Below, piece after piece: positions 8,137 through 17,076 of a stretch of 64,000 nt of DNA. The DNA is from Massilia sp. Leaf139 (GTDB taxonomy: Bacteria > Pseudomonadota > Gammaproteobacteria > Burkholderiales > Burkholderiaceae_D), in contig NZ_LMOJ01000024.1 of NCBI RefSeq assembly GCF_001424165.1, positions 367,749 to 431,748 on the forward strand. Direction: 5' to 3'. A program made the translations under genes and the position numbers. Position 1 is the stretch's first letter. Every line of letters starts with the position of its first letter. A model generated the notes under the pieces. That model saw only the letters and a program-made list of their open reading frames with translations. It searched no databases and had not been told where the DNA came from.

Positions 8137-8880
8137 CTAGTTGAAGCTCTGGGAAAGCGAACCCAGCAGCAGTTGCCAGCCGTCGACCAGCACGAACAGC
8201 ATCATCTTGAACGGCAGCGAAATCACCGCCGGCGACATCATCATCATGCCCATCGCCATCAGCACCGAGGCGACCACCATGTCGATGATCAGGAAGGGGA
8301 TGAAGATCGCGAAGCCGATCTGGAAGGCGGTTTTCAGTTCGCTGGTGACGAAGGCCGGGATCAGAACGCGCAGCGGAATGTCTTCCGGGCCCTGCAGGGC
8401 GGGCGTGCGCGAGATCTTGACGAACATGGCCAGATCCGACTGGCGCGTTTGCTTGATCATGAAGTCCTTGAGCGGCTCGGCGCCGCGGCTCATGGCTTCC
8501 GTCATCTGGATCTGGTTTTCCTGCAACGGTACGTAGGCCTGCGTATAGATCTTGTCGAAGGTCGGGCCCATCACGAACAGGGTCAGGAACAGGGCCAGGC
8601 CGACCATCACCTGGTTCGGCGGCGCGGTTTGCGTGCCGATCGCCTGGCGCAGCAGCGAAAGGACGATGATGATGCGGGTAAAGCTCGTCATCATCAAGAG
8701 CGCCGCCGGCAGGAAGGTGAACGCCGTCATCAGGAGCAGCGTCTGCACCGGCAGGGTGTAGGTGGTGCCGCCACCGGGGCTTGGCGCGGTGGTAAAGGCC
8801 GGCACGCCGGGCGCCGCCAGCACGGCCAGCGGCAGCAGGATCAGGCCGGCTGCCAGCAGGAGTTTTTTCGTGTTTCGCAT
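8137..8880 (-). CDS. fliP: flagellar type III export gate protein FliP
   Basis: The protein has 247 residues. A cleavable signal peptide ([16 protein letters not shown]) is followed by the conserved [20 protein letters not shown] and TPPNQV-like ([16 protein letters not shown]) blocks and four membrane helices. FliP is the pentameric core of the flagellar export gate, and its signal peptide is normal for the family. It lies 29 bases downstream of fliO in the fliL-R operon. Confidence 0.97.
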   Translation of the reverse strand: MRNTKKLLLAAGLILLPLAVLAAPGVPAFTTAPSPGGGTTYTLPVQTLLLMTAFTFLPAALLMMTSFTRIIIVLSLLRQAIGTQTAPPNQVMVGLALFLTLFVMGPTFDKIYTQAYVPLQENQIQMTEAMSRGAEPLKDFMIKQTRQSDLAMFVKISRTPALQGPEDIPLRVLIPAFVTSELKTAFQIGFAIFIPFLIIDMVVASVLMAMGMMMMSPAVISLPFKMMLFVLVDGWQLLLGSLSQSFN

Positions 8881-8909
8881 TACGGCGTTACCTTATTCGC
8901 TTGTTTCGC

Positions 8910-9848
8910 TTATTTCCCATTGCGCTTGTCGATCGTCTGTTTCAGCCAATCGGAAAAATTCGATGCCGACGGCGCGTGGCCGGCCAGCGCCGCACTGGCC
9001 GAGGTGTTGGCACCTGAGTCGCCTTTCGGCATGGTCGCCAGCGCGTTCACGCGGCCCGGAGACGCACCGACGACGATCCACTGGTCGCCCACTTCGACCA
9101 CCAGGATGCGTTCGCGCCCGCCGATGTTGAGGGCGCCGACCATGCGCAGGTTGGCCGAGCTGCCCGTCACGCGCGGGCCCCAGCGCTTGGCCGCCCAGGC
9201 CAGCGCCGCCAGCAGGGCCAGCACGAGGACGAGGGCGAAGATGGTTTGCAGCAGGGTGCCGGTCGAGGGACCCGGCGCGCCCTGCGGGATCGTCGCCGGA
9301 TTGGCCGGCGTGCCGGGAATGGCGGCCGGCGCGGCGGGAAGGCTGGCGACGCCGGGCGCCGTCGTCGGCGCCGTGGCGGGAGCGGTCGGCACCTCGCCGA
9401 CGGTGGTGGCGCGTTCGGCGACGGGCGTATTGGCAGGCGTGCCGCTGCCGGATGCGGCCGGCGTGGCGGTTTGCGCAGCGGCGCGTGGTGCGGGCGGCTG
9501 CACGGTAGTGGCTGGCGCACCGCTGTCCTGGCGGCCGGCGGCGCTGGCGCCATCCTGCTGGCGCTGCATGGGAGTAGAAGCGGGAGTAGAAGCGGGAGTT
9601 AAAGCGGGAGTGGAAGCAGAGGTCGGCGTGGCCGGCTGTGCGGCTGCCGGCGTGGCCTGGCTGGAGGAGGAGTTGCTGCCGGCCGGCTGCATCGCGCAGG
9701 CGGCCAGCGGTAGCAGGAAGCAAGATGCCAGCAGCGCCCTGACGCCGCCCCTGCGCAGCGTGACCGGCAACCGTTCCCAGCCGGTGGCCGGGAAGCTTGG
9801 CGCGTGATCGATTGCAGGAGGGCAGGCAGGTGGGCGCGTGGGCATCAT
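8910..9848 (-). CDS. fliO: flagellar export-gate assembly protein FliO, with long N-terminal extension
   Basis: The protein has 312 residues, much longer than usual FliO proteins (about 100-180). The true FliO part is C-terminal: one membrane helix (LLQTIFALVLVLALLAALAW, about residues 197-217) and the following RMVGALNIGGRERILVVEVGDQWIVVG block. Before it lie a hydrophobic N-terminal segment ending in the lipobox-like LAAC and about 140 residues rich in Ala, Pro and Thr, with an ASTP repeat encoded by a 12-base tandem repeat. FliO helps FliP assemble. The start ATG overlaps the fliN stop by 4 bases (ATGA), supporting translational coupling. A second ATG follows immediately. Confidence 0.9.
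   Translation of the reverse strand: MMPTRPPACPPAIDHAPSFPATGWERLPVTLRRGGVRALLASCFLLPLAACAMQPAGSNSSSSQATPAAAQPATPTSASTPALTPASTPASTPMQRQQDGASAAGRQDSGAPATTVQPPAPRAAAQTATPAASGSGTPANTPVAERATTVGEVPTAPATAPTTAPGVASLPAAPAAIPGTPANPATIPQGAPGPSTGTLLQTIFALVLVLALLAALAWAAKRWGPRVTGSSANLRMVGALNIGGRERILVVEVGDQWIVVGASPGRVNALATMPKGDSGANTSASAALAGHAPSASNFSDWLKQTIDKRNGK
9570..9617. repeat. 12-base tandem repeat inside fliO
   Basis: Four copies of GGGAGTAGAAGC-like units (third GGGAGTTAAAGC, fourth GGGAGTGGAAGC) encode ASTP/ALTP repeats on the minus strand. The repeat length keeps the frame, so copy-number change would only lengthen the linker of FliO. Confidence 0.85.
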
Positions 9849-10264
9849 TTATTCAATTTTCTGATCCGTTCCGAAGGCGTGATGATATCAGTCAGACGGA
9901 TACCGAACTTGTCGTTCACGACCACCACCTCGCCCTGGGCGATCAGGCAGCCGTTGACGAGCACGTCCATCGGCTCGCCAGCCAGGCCGTCGAGTTCGAC
10001 GACCGAGCCCTGCGCCAGCTGCAGCAGGTTCTTGATCGCGATTTTCGTGCGGCCCAGTTCCACGGTCAATTGCACCGGGATGTCGAGGATGAAGTCGATA
10101 TCGTTCGGGGTGTCCGGACGCGGGTTCTTGGTGCCGAAGTCCTGGAACACGGCGGCGCTGGCCGTCTGCTGCTTCTGCAGCGCGGCGGCTTCGGCGGCGG
10201 CCTGCTCGGCGATCGCGGCGCCCCAGTCGTCGTCGAGAATTTGGTCGTCCTGGTTGTCAGACAT
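9845..10264 (-). CDS. fliN: flagellar motor switch protein FliN
   Basis: The protein has 139 residues. Its C-terminal half (about 60-135) is a SpoA/FliN domain (DIPVQLTVELGRTKIAIKNLL, GEPMDVLVNGCLIAQGEVVVV, FGIRLTDI). FliN forms the bottom of the C-ring with FliM and docks FliH during export. The N-terminal half is a variable acidic and Ala-rich segment, as is common. It lies 15 bases after fliM and overlaps fliO by 4 bases. Confidence 0.97.
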   Translation of the reverse strand: MSDNQDDQILDDDWGAAIAEQAAAEAAALQKQQTASAAVFQDFGTKNPRPDTPNDIDFILDIPVQLTVELGRTKIAIKNLLQLAQGSVVELDGLAGEPMDVLVNGCLIAQGEVVVVNDKFGIRLTDIITPSERIRKLNK

Positions 10265-10279
10265 GGTGTTTCTCCTGAA

Positions 10280-11260
10280 TTACTTGAAGCTGTCGCTGTT
10301 GGCCAGCAATTTCTCGACCTTCAGCGCGTACTGGCCGTTGAAGACGCCGTAGGAACATTCCATCACCGGCACGCCATCGACCGTGGCTGAAATCGCTTCC
10401 GGCACCGTAATCGGAATCACGTCGCCGACTTTCATGTTGAGGATCTCGTCGAAGTTCGCCTTGCCGTGCCCGAGTTCGGCCACCAGTTCGACTTCGGCCA
10501 CCTGGATCTGCTGCGTCATCAGGCGGATCCAGCGTTTATCGACTTCCAGCGCCTCGCCCTGCAGGCTCGAGGTGAGCGCATCGCGGATCGGCTCGATCAT
10601 CGAATACGGCATGCAGAAGTGGATCTGGCCCGATACCGGGCCCAGTTCGATCGTGAAGGTGGACGATACCACGACTTCGTTCGGCGTCGCGATGTTCGCG
10701 AACTGCGTGTTCATCTCCGAGCGGATGTACTCGAATTCGATCGGATACACCGGCTCCCACGACTTGGTATAGGCCTCGAACACGATGTCGAGGATGCGCA
10801 GGATGATGCGCTGCTCGGTCTGGGTGAAGTCGCGGCCCTCGACGCGGGTATGGAAACGCCCGTCGCCGCCGAACAGGTTGTCGACCAGCAGGAACACGAG
10901 ACCCGGATCGAAGACCATCAGCGCGGTGCCGCGCAGGGGCTTCATGTGGATTAGGTTCAGGTTGGTCGGCACCACCAGGTTGCGGATGAACTCGCTGTAC
11001 TTGGAGACGCGCACCGAGCCGACCGAGACCTCGGCGCTGCGGCGCAGGAAGTTGAACAAGCCGATGCGCAACAGGCGCGCGAAGCGCTCGTTGATGATCT
11101 CGAGCGTCGGCATACGGCCGCGCACGATCCGCTCCTGGGTCGCCAGGTTGTAGGTGCGGACTCCCGAGGTGTCTTCAGGCGCGGAAAGTTCGTCCTGATC
11201 GCCGTTGACCCCTTTTAAGAGGGCATCGACTTCTTCCTGTGAGAGGAAATTATCGGCCAT
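10280..11260 (-). CDS. fliM: flagellar motor switch protein FliM
   Basis: The protein has 326 residues, standard length. The extreme N-terminus, LSQEEVDALLKGV, is the CheY-P binding peptide. The middle domain binds FliG, and the C-terminal SpoA-type domain (about 245-320) binds FliN. It passes the chemotaxis signal to FliG in the C-ring to set rotation direction. It is second in the fliL-R unit, 32 bases after fliL. Confidence 0.97.
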   Translation of the reverse strand: MADNFLSQEEVDALLKGVNGDQDELSAPEDTSGVRTYNLATQERIVRGRMPTLEIINERFARLLRIGLFNFLRRSAEVSVGSVRVSKYSEFIRNLVVPTNLNLIHMKPLRGTALMVFDPGLVFLLVDNLFGGDGRFHTRVEGRDFTQTEQRIILRILDIVFEAYTKSWEPVYPIEFEYIRSEMNTQFANIATPNEVVVSSTFTIELGPVSGQIHFCMPYSMIEPIRDALTSSLQGEALEVDKRWIRLMTQQIQVAEVELVAELGHGKANFDEILNMKVGDVIPITVPEAISATVDGVPVMECSYGVFNGQYALKVEKLLANSDSFK

Positions 11261-11292
11261 GTTATTTCTTCGACTGAGTGCTTACTGCTTAC

Positions 11293-11823
11293 TTATTGAA
11301 TAATGAACGAGGTGAACAATACGTCGGCCACGTCCTGTTCGTCGCCGCCTTCGTCGAACGGCTCCGTGACCACGGCCTTGATCTCGGCCGCCAGCTGCTG
11401 CTTGCCTTCCACGGTATTGATTTCCGACGCCTTCTTGCCCGACAGCAGAAGCAGGACGCGGCTGCGCACCTTGGCCATGTTGTCCTTGATGAGCGTGACC
11501 TGTTCCGGCCCTTCCACCTGCAGTGTAAACTGCACTTGCAGATATTGGTCGCCATTCTCGGGCTGCAGGTTCACCGTGAAGGCCTCGACCGGCACATATT
11601 CGGCCTTGACGGCCTCCTTCTCTTTCTTTTTCTTCTTCTTCGGTGCCTCTTCATGGGCCGCCTCAGCATCGCCGCTGCCGTGCAGGAAGAACCAGCCGGC
11701 GCCGGCGCCGCCGCCGAGCACGAGCACGCCCGCAATCGCCATGATCATGAGCTTCTTCTTCGAGCCTGCTGCCGGTGCCGCGTCCGCCTTCGGATCAGCC
11801 TTCATTTTCGGATTCGCTTTCAA
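11293..11823 (-). CDS. fliL: flagellar stator-associated protein FliL
   Basis: The protein has 176 residues: a short cytoplasmic Lys/Ala-rich N-terminus, one membrane helix (about 26-47), a lysine-rich stretch and a periplasmic FliL domain (YVPVEAFTVNLQ, RSRVLLLLSGKKASEINT, DVLFTSFIIQ). FliL surrounds the stator and stabilises it. The TTG at 11821-11823 is the better start because AGAGG precedes it by 4 bases; the first in-frame ATG at 11805 has no ribosome-binding site. It heads the fliL-M-N-O-P-Q-R unit. The region upstream holds a repeat pair and the terminator of fliK. Confidence 0.94.
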   Translation of the reverse strand: MKANPKMKADPKADAAPAAGSKKKLMIMAIAGVLVLGGGAGAGWFFLHGSGDAEAAHEEAPKKKKKKEKEAVKAEYVPVEAFTVNLQPENGDQYLQVQFTLQVEGPEQVTLIKDNMAKVRSRVLLLLSGKKASEINTVEGKQQLAAEIKAVVTEPFDEGGDEQDVADVLFTSFIIQ

Positions 11824-11922
11824 GTTGCCTCTGGTGCCTGATAGGGGTTGCGTAATTATGTCATTATCGAGAAAAAGTGCGCAGCGGCAAGCTTTGAAAA
11901 GAGAGGGGAAGGTGGGTCATTT

Positions 11923-12036
11923 CGTAGGGTGGGCGGGTCTCCCGCCCACGCGGTGATCGCCGACGGCTCCGATATCGTTCCGGATGATCGTGCCGCAAAC
12001 TATCACCGCGTGGGCGGCAAAGCCGCCCACCCTACG
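11923..12036. repeat. inverted pair of GTAGGGTGGGC palindromic repeats (locus a)
   Basis: The left copy (11923-11956) reads CGTAGGGTGGGCGGG, a short loop, then CCGCCCACGCGGTGA. The right copy (12003-12036) is the same unit inverted, with a different central stem (GGGCGGC and GCCGCCC). The two face each other about 46 bases apart in the fliK-fliL gap. The same unit occurs at seven other sites in the window. Confidence 0.85.
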
Positions 12037-12062
12037 AAAAAACGGCCGCACTGGGCGGCCGT
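12037..12062 (-). terminator. intrinsic terminator after fliK
   Basis: On the minus strand, arms ACGGCCGC and GCGGCCGT (8 base pairs, loop CCAGT) are followed by a run of six T. It lies 23 bases past the fliK stop and separates the fliF-K unit from fliL-R. Confidence 0.85.
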
Positions 12063-12084
12063 AACGGAAAAATCCTTGCTGTGC

Positions 12085-13413
12085 TTATGCGAAGGTGTCG
12101 ACCGCTCCCGCACCACCCAGGATGCTCGTACGCTGACGCGGCGTCACCTCGGCCACGGCGCTCTCGCCGCCATCGCCATTGCCGCCACGCCCGCTCCCCG
12201 GACGTCCGGAACCCTGGCCGTCCTGGCCCTGGCGTCCTTCGGCACCCGCATTCACGGTCGCGTTGCCGAGCGCGATGCCGCTCTCGTTCATCATTTCACG
12301 CAGGCGCGGCAGGGCGTTCTCCAAGGCCTGGCGCACTTCCAGCTGCTGCGACGAGAAGGTCACGCTGGCCATGTCGTTCGACACGTTCAAGACCACCTGC
12401 ACCGGGCCGAGATCCGGCGGGTTCAGTTCGAGGGTGGCGCTCTGGTCTTCGCCGCCGACCATCCAGATCACTTTCTGGCCGACCTGGTTGTCCCAGGCCG
12501 GGGTGCCGACGCGCGCGCTCAGGCGGTCGGTCGGCGCGCTGCCGGCCGCTTGCGCAGTCTGCAGGGCGGTGGCCTGGGCGGTGAGACTGCTCAGCGCTTC
12601 GGTCGGGGCCGCTTCCTTCATGGCGGATGCCTGGGCGGCGCTGTCGCGCAGAGCGCTGGCGAAGTCGGCGGTGTCCACCTGCGGCTTACCGGCCTCGCCC
12701 GCCTTGCCCATGTCGAGGGCGCGCAGGTCGATGCCCGGCTGCGCCTTGTCCTGCGGCGCATCGGTCGCCGAGGCGAGGGCGTCGCTATCGAGTTTCACGA
12801 GCGGCTCCGTTCCGTCGCCCAGCTGGGCCTGCAGCGCCTCAGGCTGGGCGGCGGCCTGGGCCGTCACCGGCACGGCGGTCACCGTGGCGGCGGTCTGCTG
12901 CATCTGGTTGAAGCTGGCGACCAGGGCCAGCATGTCGACGACGGCATCGGCGGCCTTGGCGTCGGGCGACGCCGCTTCCTCGCCCTTGCCGGTGTCGCTG
13001 CCCTGGGTGGCGGCCGTTTTCTCTTCGGGGCCGGTCGCCTTCTCGGCGCCGGCTTCCTTGGTCGAGGCGGCGTGTTCGGTTTCCTTGGCCGCCTGCTTGA
13101 CGACCTCGCGCGCCGCCGGCTTCGCTTCGTTGGCGGCCGGCTTGGGAGCGGCCTGCGGCTTCGGCGCGGCAGGCTGCGCCATGGCGGGCTGCGGCTGCGC
13201 CGGCGGCGGCATCAATGGCTTCGCTTGCGGCTGCATCAGGGCCTGGCGCTGCTCGAGCTGGCGCTGTTCAAGCTGGCGCTGTTCGAGTTGGCGACCAAGC
13301 GTCGCGCCGAAACTGGCGCCGTCGCCATTGCCCGGCAGGTTGGCGCGCAGGTTCGGCGCCGGGGCGGCGGGAGCGTTGAGCTGGATCGGCAGGGAGGTCG
13401 TTTGCATCGTCAT
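12085..13413 (-). CDS. fliK: flagellar hook-length control protein FliK
   Basis: The protein has 442 residues with low-complexity Ala/Gln/Pro-rich N-terminal and middle regions and a C-terminal Flg_hook domain (about 310-420) containing LELNPPDLGPVQVVLNVSND and QALENALPRLREMM. FliK measures hook length and switches export specificity through FlhB. Residues about 41-57 hold three QLEQR repeats encoded by a 15-base tandem repeat. It is the last gene of the fliF-K unit, 16 bases after fliJ, and is followed by a terminator. A second FliK-like gene lies at 20600-21646. Confidence 0.93.
   Translation of the reverse strand: MTMQTTSLPIQLNAPAAPAPNLRANLPGNGDGASFGATLGRQLEQRQLEQRQLEQRQALMQPQAKPLMPPPAQPQPAMAQPAAPKPQAAPKPAANEAKPAAREVVKQAAKETEHAASTKEAGAEKATGPEEKTAATQGSDTGKGEEAASPDAKAADAVVDMLALVASFNQMQQTAATVTAVPVTAQAAAQPEALQAQLGDGTEPLVKLDSDALASATDAPQDKAQPGIDLRALDMGKAGEAGKPQVDTADFASALRDSAAQASAMKEAAPTEALSSLTAQATALQTAQAAGSAPTDRLSARVGTPAWDNQVGQKVIWMVGGEDQSATLELNPPDLGPVQVVLNVSNDMASVTFSSQQLEVRQALENALPRLREMMNESGIALGNATVNAGAEGRQGQDGQGSGRPGSGRGGNGDGGESAVAEVTPRQRTSILGGAGAVDTFA
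13243..13287. repeat. 15-base tandem repeat inside fliK
   Basis: Three copies of CTGGCGCTGTTCGAG-like units encode QLEQR repeats on the minus strand. The repeat is frame-preserving and lies in the low-complexity part of FliK, where length changes can alter the molecular ruler. Confidence 0.8.
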
Positions 13414-13429
13414 GGTGTGGTAGCGGTGG

Positions 13430-13873
13430 TCAGCTGTTGGCGCGGCGGGCGGTGCGCGCGGCGTGGTCGTCCATCATTTTCTGGTCGCGCTTGTTTTCGA
13501 TTTTCAGGGCTTCGGCGGCGGCGCGGTCGTTCAGGGTGCGGTAGGACAGACGCTTGCGCTCGCTTTCCTGCCAGGTCGCCTTTTCCAGGTCGCTCTTGTA
13601 TTTCGCATGTTTCAGCACTTCCTGCTGGCCGTTGATCGCGTTGTCGAGCTTGCCGACAAAGGCGACGAAATTGGCATAGGCGAAGGGCGTGATGCCGTTC
13701 ATCTGTGCCTGGTCGAGCCTGTTCGCGTAATCGTCGCGGTAGCCCAGCAGCATCTGCAGTTTCTGTTCCGCTTCCTCGACGCTTTTCAGGGCGGCACCTA
13801 GGCGCTTGGCGGACGCGTCGGAATCGCGCTGGGCCAGGTCGATCAGGGTTTCAAGAGCGGAAGTATTTGCCAT
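13430..13873 (-). CDS. fliJ: flagellar export protein FliJ
   Basis: The protein has 147 residues and is almost entirely a charged helical coiled coil, as FliJ is (LIDLAQRDSDASAKRLGAALK, EEAEQKLQMLLGYRDDY). FliJ sits in the central pore of the FliI hexamer and links it to FlhA. It lies 33 bases after fliI and 16 bases before fliK. Confidence 0.95.
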   Translation of the reverse strand: MANTSALETLIDLAQRDSDASAKRLGAALKSVEEAEQKLQMLLGYRDDYANRLDQAQMNGITPFAYANFVAFVGKLDNAINGQQEVLKHAKYKSDLEKATWQESERKRLSYRTLNDRAAAEALKIENKRDQKMMDDHAARTARRANS

Positions 13874-13906
13874 GGTGAAAGTATAGCGGCGGCAAATTCA
13901 ACTTGA

Positions 13907-15331
13907 TCAGCTGAATAGAGAGGTCAATTGCCCCAAGCTCTGGCCCATGTTCGTGTTTTCGTGGATTTCCTGGCACAGGAATTCCTCGATCTGCGTGTTC
14001 AGGGCGATCGCCTGATCCAGCACCGGATCGCTGCCGGCTGCATAGGCGCCCACGCTGATCAGGTCGCGCGAACGCTGGTAGCGCGAATACAGCTGTTTCA
14101 GCTTGCGCGCCGCCAGCTGGTGCTGGTGCGTGGTGATGCCGTGCATGGCGCGGCTGATCGATTGCTCGATGTCGATGGCCGGATAGTGGCCGGCCTCGGC
14201 CAGGTGACGGTTGAGGACGATGTGGCCGTCGAGAATACCGCGCGCCGCGTCGGCAATCGGATCCTGCTGGTCATCGCCCTCGGAGAGGACGGTATAAAAA
14301 GCGGTGATCGAGCCGCCGCCCTCCAGGCCGTTGCCGGCGCGTTCGACCAGCACCGGCAGCTTGGCGAACACCGAAGGCGGATAGCCTTTCGTCGCCGGCG
14401 GCTCGCCGATGGCGAGCGCGATTTCGCGCTGGGCCATGGCATAGCGGGTCAGCGAATCCATGATCAGCATGACATTCTTGCCCTGGTCGCGGAAATGCTC
14501 GGCGATCGCCGTGGCATAGGCCGCGCCCTGCAGGCGCATTAGCGGCGGGCTGTCGGCGGGCGCCGCCACGACGGCCGAGCGCGCCATGCCTTCCGGCCCC
14601 AGGATCTGCTCGATGAATTCCTTCACTTCGCGGCCGCGTTCGCCGATCAGGCCGACGACGATCACGTCGGCCGTCGTGTAGCGCGCGATCATGCCCAGCA
14701 GCACCGACTTGCCGACGCCGGTACCGGCGAACAGGCCGAGACGCTGGCCGCGGCCGACGGTCAGCATCGAATTAATCGCGCGTACGCCGACGTCGAGGGT
14801 GTCCTTGATCGGCGCGCGATCCAGCGGGTTGACGGGGCGGGCGTTGATCGGCGCGACCTCGGTGGTTTCCAGCGGGCCCTTGCCGTCGAGCGGACGGCCG
14901 GCGCCGTCGACCACGCGGCCAAGGAGGTTCCAGCCGACCGGCAGGTGACGCGCGCGGTCGCTCGGACGGCGGCGCGGATGGTTCACCGTGCCGGGACGCG
15001 GCACCGGCGTTTCGATCGGGAACACGCGCGAGCCGGGCACCACGCCCTCAACATCCGATTGCGGCATCAGGAACAGGCGCTCGCCCTCGAAGCCGACGAC
15101 TTCGGCCTCGATCTTCGCGCCGTTCGGCAGGGGGATGGTGCAGGCGCTGCCGACGGCCAGGCGCAGGCCGACGCATTCCATCACCAGGCCGGCCACACGC
15201 GTGACGCGGCCCGAGACCTGCATCGGTTCGACGAAATTGAGCAGCGAATCGCAGTCGGAAAGATACGATTTCCAGCGCGCAGTGTGCTTATCTACTGAGC
15301 GATCCACTGCGCGGTCGAGCGTATTCTCCAT
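13907..15331 (-). CDS. fliI: flagellum-specific ATPase FliI
   Basis: The predicted product has 474 residues. The Walker A motif is [15 protein letters not shown], the Walker B region contains [12 protein letters not shown], and the substrate loop has [13 protein letters not shown]. This is the export ATPase, which works with FliH and FliJ. The ATG at 15331 shares one base with the fliH stop (TGATG), the usual coupling arrangement. An in-frame GTG at 15343 would add four residues but overlaps fliH by 13 bases. Confidence 0.96.
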   Translation of the reverse strand: MENTLDRAVDRSVDKHTARWKSYLSDCDSLLNFVEPMQVSGRVTRVAGLVMECVGLRLAVGSACTIPLPNGAKIEAEVVGFEGERLFLMPQSDVEGVVPGSRVFPIETPVPRPGTVNHPRRRPSDRARHLPVGWNLLGRVVDGAGRPLDGKGPLETTEVAPINARPVNPLDRAPIKDTLDVGVRAINSMLTVGRGQRLGLFAGTGVGKSVLLGMIARYTTADVIVVGLIGERGREVKEFIEQILGPEGMARSAVVAAPADSPPLMRLQGAAYATAIAEHFRDQGKNVMLIMDSLTRYAMAQREIALAIGEPPATKGYPPSVFAKLPVLVERAGNGLEGGGSITAFYTVLSEGDDQQDPIADAARGILDGHIVLNRHLAEAGHYPAIDIEQSISRAMHGITTHQHQLAARKLKQLYSRYQRSRDLISVGAYAAGSDPVLDQAIALNTQIEEFLCQEIHENTNMGQSLGQLTSLFS

Positions 15332-16053
15332 CAGCCCAGCCACTCGACGTTCTTGCCCAGCGCATGCGCCAAACGCGTCCAGCGCGCGTTCGCCTGGGCG
15401 TCGATCTGGTTGCTGGCGGTATCGACCTTGCAGCCGCCGCGCCCGACCTGCGGATCGGCGACGACGCGCCAGCCGCCCTTGTCGAGTTCGTCGGCCAGGG
15501 CGGCGCGCACGATCTCGATGTCGTCGGGGTTCAATGCCAGGATGGCCGGCTGCTGCAGCACCGGCAGGTAGTCGATCGCTTCGCGCACGATCGGGATGAC
15601 GAGTTCGGGGCGCACCGTGAATGCCGTGCGCACCATCGAGCGCGCCAGGTGCAGGGCAAGGTCGAGCACGTCGGAGGCGATGGTTTCGTCGGCGGCGGTC
15701 ACGGCCTGGCTGAAGGTGGCGGCCACCGCGCGCAGGGTTTCCATCTCGGCGGCCACTTCGGCACGGCCGGCCTCAAAGGCTTCGGCATGGCCGGCGGCGC
15801 GGCCTTCTTCCAGGCCTTCGGCATAGCCCTCGGCGCGGGCGCCTTCGCGCAGGGCTTCCAGCTCGGCGGCGGTGGGCAATTGCATCGCAGGAACGACAGG
15901 AATCGCCGCCGCAGCCGCGGCTGCCGCCGAAGCCGCCGCCGCCGCCGCAGCGCGCTCTTCGGCCTGGATGCGCGCCGCCAGCGAACTGGGCCGCTCATCG
16001 CCGAAGGAGGTCATTTCCCAGCGCTTGAAGGCGCCCTGCGTGTCTTTGCTCAT
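15331..16053 (-). CDS. fliH: flagellar assembly protein FliH
   Basis: The protein has 240 residues. The N-terminal third contains an Ala-rich run (about 30-52) encoded by GCC repeats. The rest has the FliH pattern of a long helix with small residues every four positions ([20 protein letters not shown] and onward), then a compact C-terminal domain ([15 protein letters not shown]). FliH is the negative regulator and stator of FliI and tethers it to FliN. It lies 18 bases after fliG and touches fliI. Confidence 0.94.
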   Translation of the reverse strand: MSKDTQGAFKRWEMTSFGDERPSSLAARIQAEERAAAAAAASAAAAAAAAIPVVPAMQLPTAAELEALREGARAEGYAEGLEEGRAAGHAEAFEAGRAEVAAEMETLRAVAATFSQAVTAADETIASDVLDLALHLARSMVRTAFTVRPELVIPIVREAIDYLPVLQQPAILALNPDDIEIVRAALADELDKGGWRVVADPQVGRGGCKVDTASNQIDAQANARWTRLAHALGKNVEWLG

Positions 16054-16071
16054 CTTTATCCGACGTTAACG

Positions 16072-17076
16072 TTAGACGAAGGAATCTTCGCCCTTGCCAC
16101 CCAACACAATCTGCCCTTCGTCCGCCAGGCGGCGCACGATTTGCAGAATCTGCTTCTGTTGCGCCTCGACCTCGGACAAACGCACGGGCCCCTTCGATTC
16201 CAGATCCTCGCGCATCATTTCGCTGGCGCGCTGGCTCATGTTCTTGAAAATTTTCTCACGCAAGTCCTGCGACGCGCCTTTCAGTGCAATGATCAGCATA
16301 TCGGATTGCACTTCGCGCAGCAGCAGCTGGATGCCGCGGTCGTCGATGTCGATGATGTTGTCGAACACGAACATCTCGTCCATGATCTTCTGCGCCATGT
16401 CGTTGTCGTAGTTCTTGATGTTTTCCATCACCGAACTTTCCTGCTCGCCTGCCATGAAGTTCAGGATCTCGGCCGCGGTACGCACGCCGCCCAGCGAAGA
16501 CTTCTTGATGTGCTCGTTACCCGACAACAGCTTGGTCAGCACGTCGTTCAGTTCGCGCAGTGCGGCCGGCTGCACGCCGTCCAGGGTGGCGATACGCAGC
16601 ACGACGTCGTTGCGCAGGCGATCCGTGAAGTGGCTGAGGATCTCGCAGGCCTGGTCGCGTTCGAGGTGCACCAGGATGGTGGCGATGATCTGCGGGTGCT
16701 CGTTGCGGATCAGTTCCGACACCGACTGCGAGTCCATCCACTTCAGGCTTTCGATGCCCGAGGCGTCCTTGCCGCCCAGGATGCGGTTCAAGAGCACGGC
16801 GGCCTTGTCGTCGCCCAGTGCCTTGGTCAGCACCTCGCGGATGTATTCGTCCGAATCGAGGCCGACCGTCGAGTGGGCGTCGGCTTCGTCGCGGAAGGCT
16901 TCCAGCACGCTAACCACCTGCTCGTGCTGCACCGATTTCATGGCGGCCATTGCGCCGCCGAGCTTGAGCACTTCGCGCGGGCCGAGGAATTTCATGACCT
17001 CGGCCGCTTCTTCCTCGCCCATGGCGAGCATCAGGATGGCCGCCTTGGTGATACCGTCTTTGTCCTTGTCGCTCAT
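16072..17076 (-). CDS. fliG: flagellar motor switch protein FliG
   Basis: The predicted product has 334 residues. The middle-domain EHPQ motif is present (IRNEHPQIIATIL), and so is the charged torque helix near the C-terminus (IIDIDDRGIQLLLREVQSDML). FliG forms the top of the C-ring on FliF and meets the stator MotA. The start chosen is the ATG at 17076, which overlaps the fliF stop by 4 bases (ATGA). An in-frame codon at 17091 would add five residues inside fliF. Confidence 0.96.
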   Translation of the reverse strand: MSDKDKDGITKAAILMLAMGEEEAAEVMKFLGPREVLKLGGAMAAMKSVQHEQVVSVLEAFRDEADAHSTVGLDSDEYIREVLTKALGDDKAAVLLNRILGGKDASGIESLKWMDSQSVSELIRNEHPQIIATILVHLERDQACEILSHFTDRLRNDVVLRIATLDGVQPAALRELNDVLTKLLSGNEHIKKSSLGGVRTAAEILNFMAGEQESSVMENIKNYDNDMAQKIMDEMFVFDNIIDIDDRGIQLLLREVQSDMLIIALKGASQDLREKIFKNMSQRASEMMREDLESKGPVRLSEVEAQQKQILQIVRRLADEGQIVLGGKGEDSFV

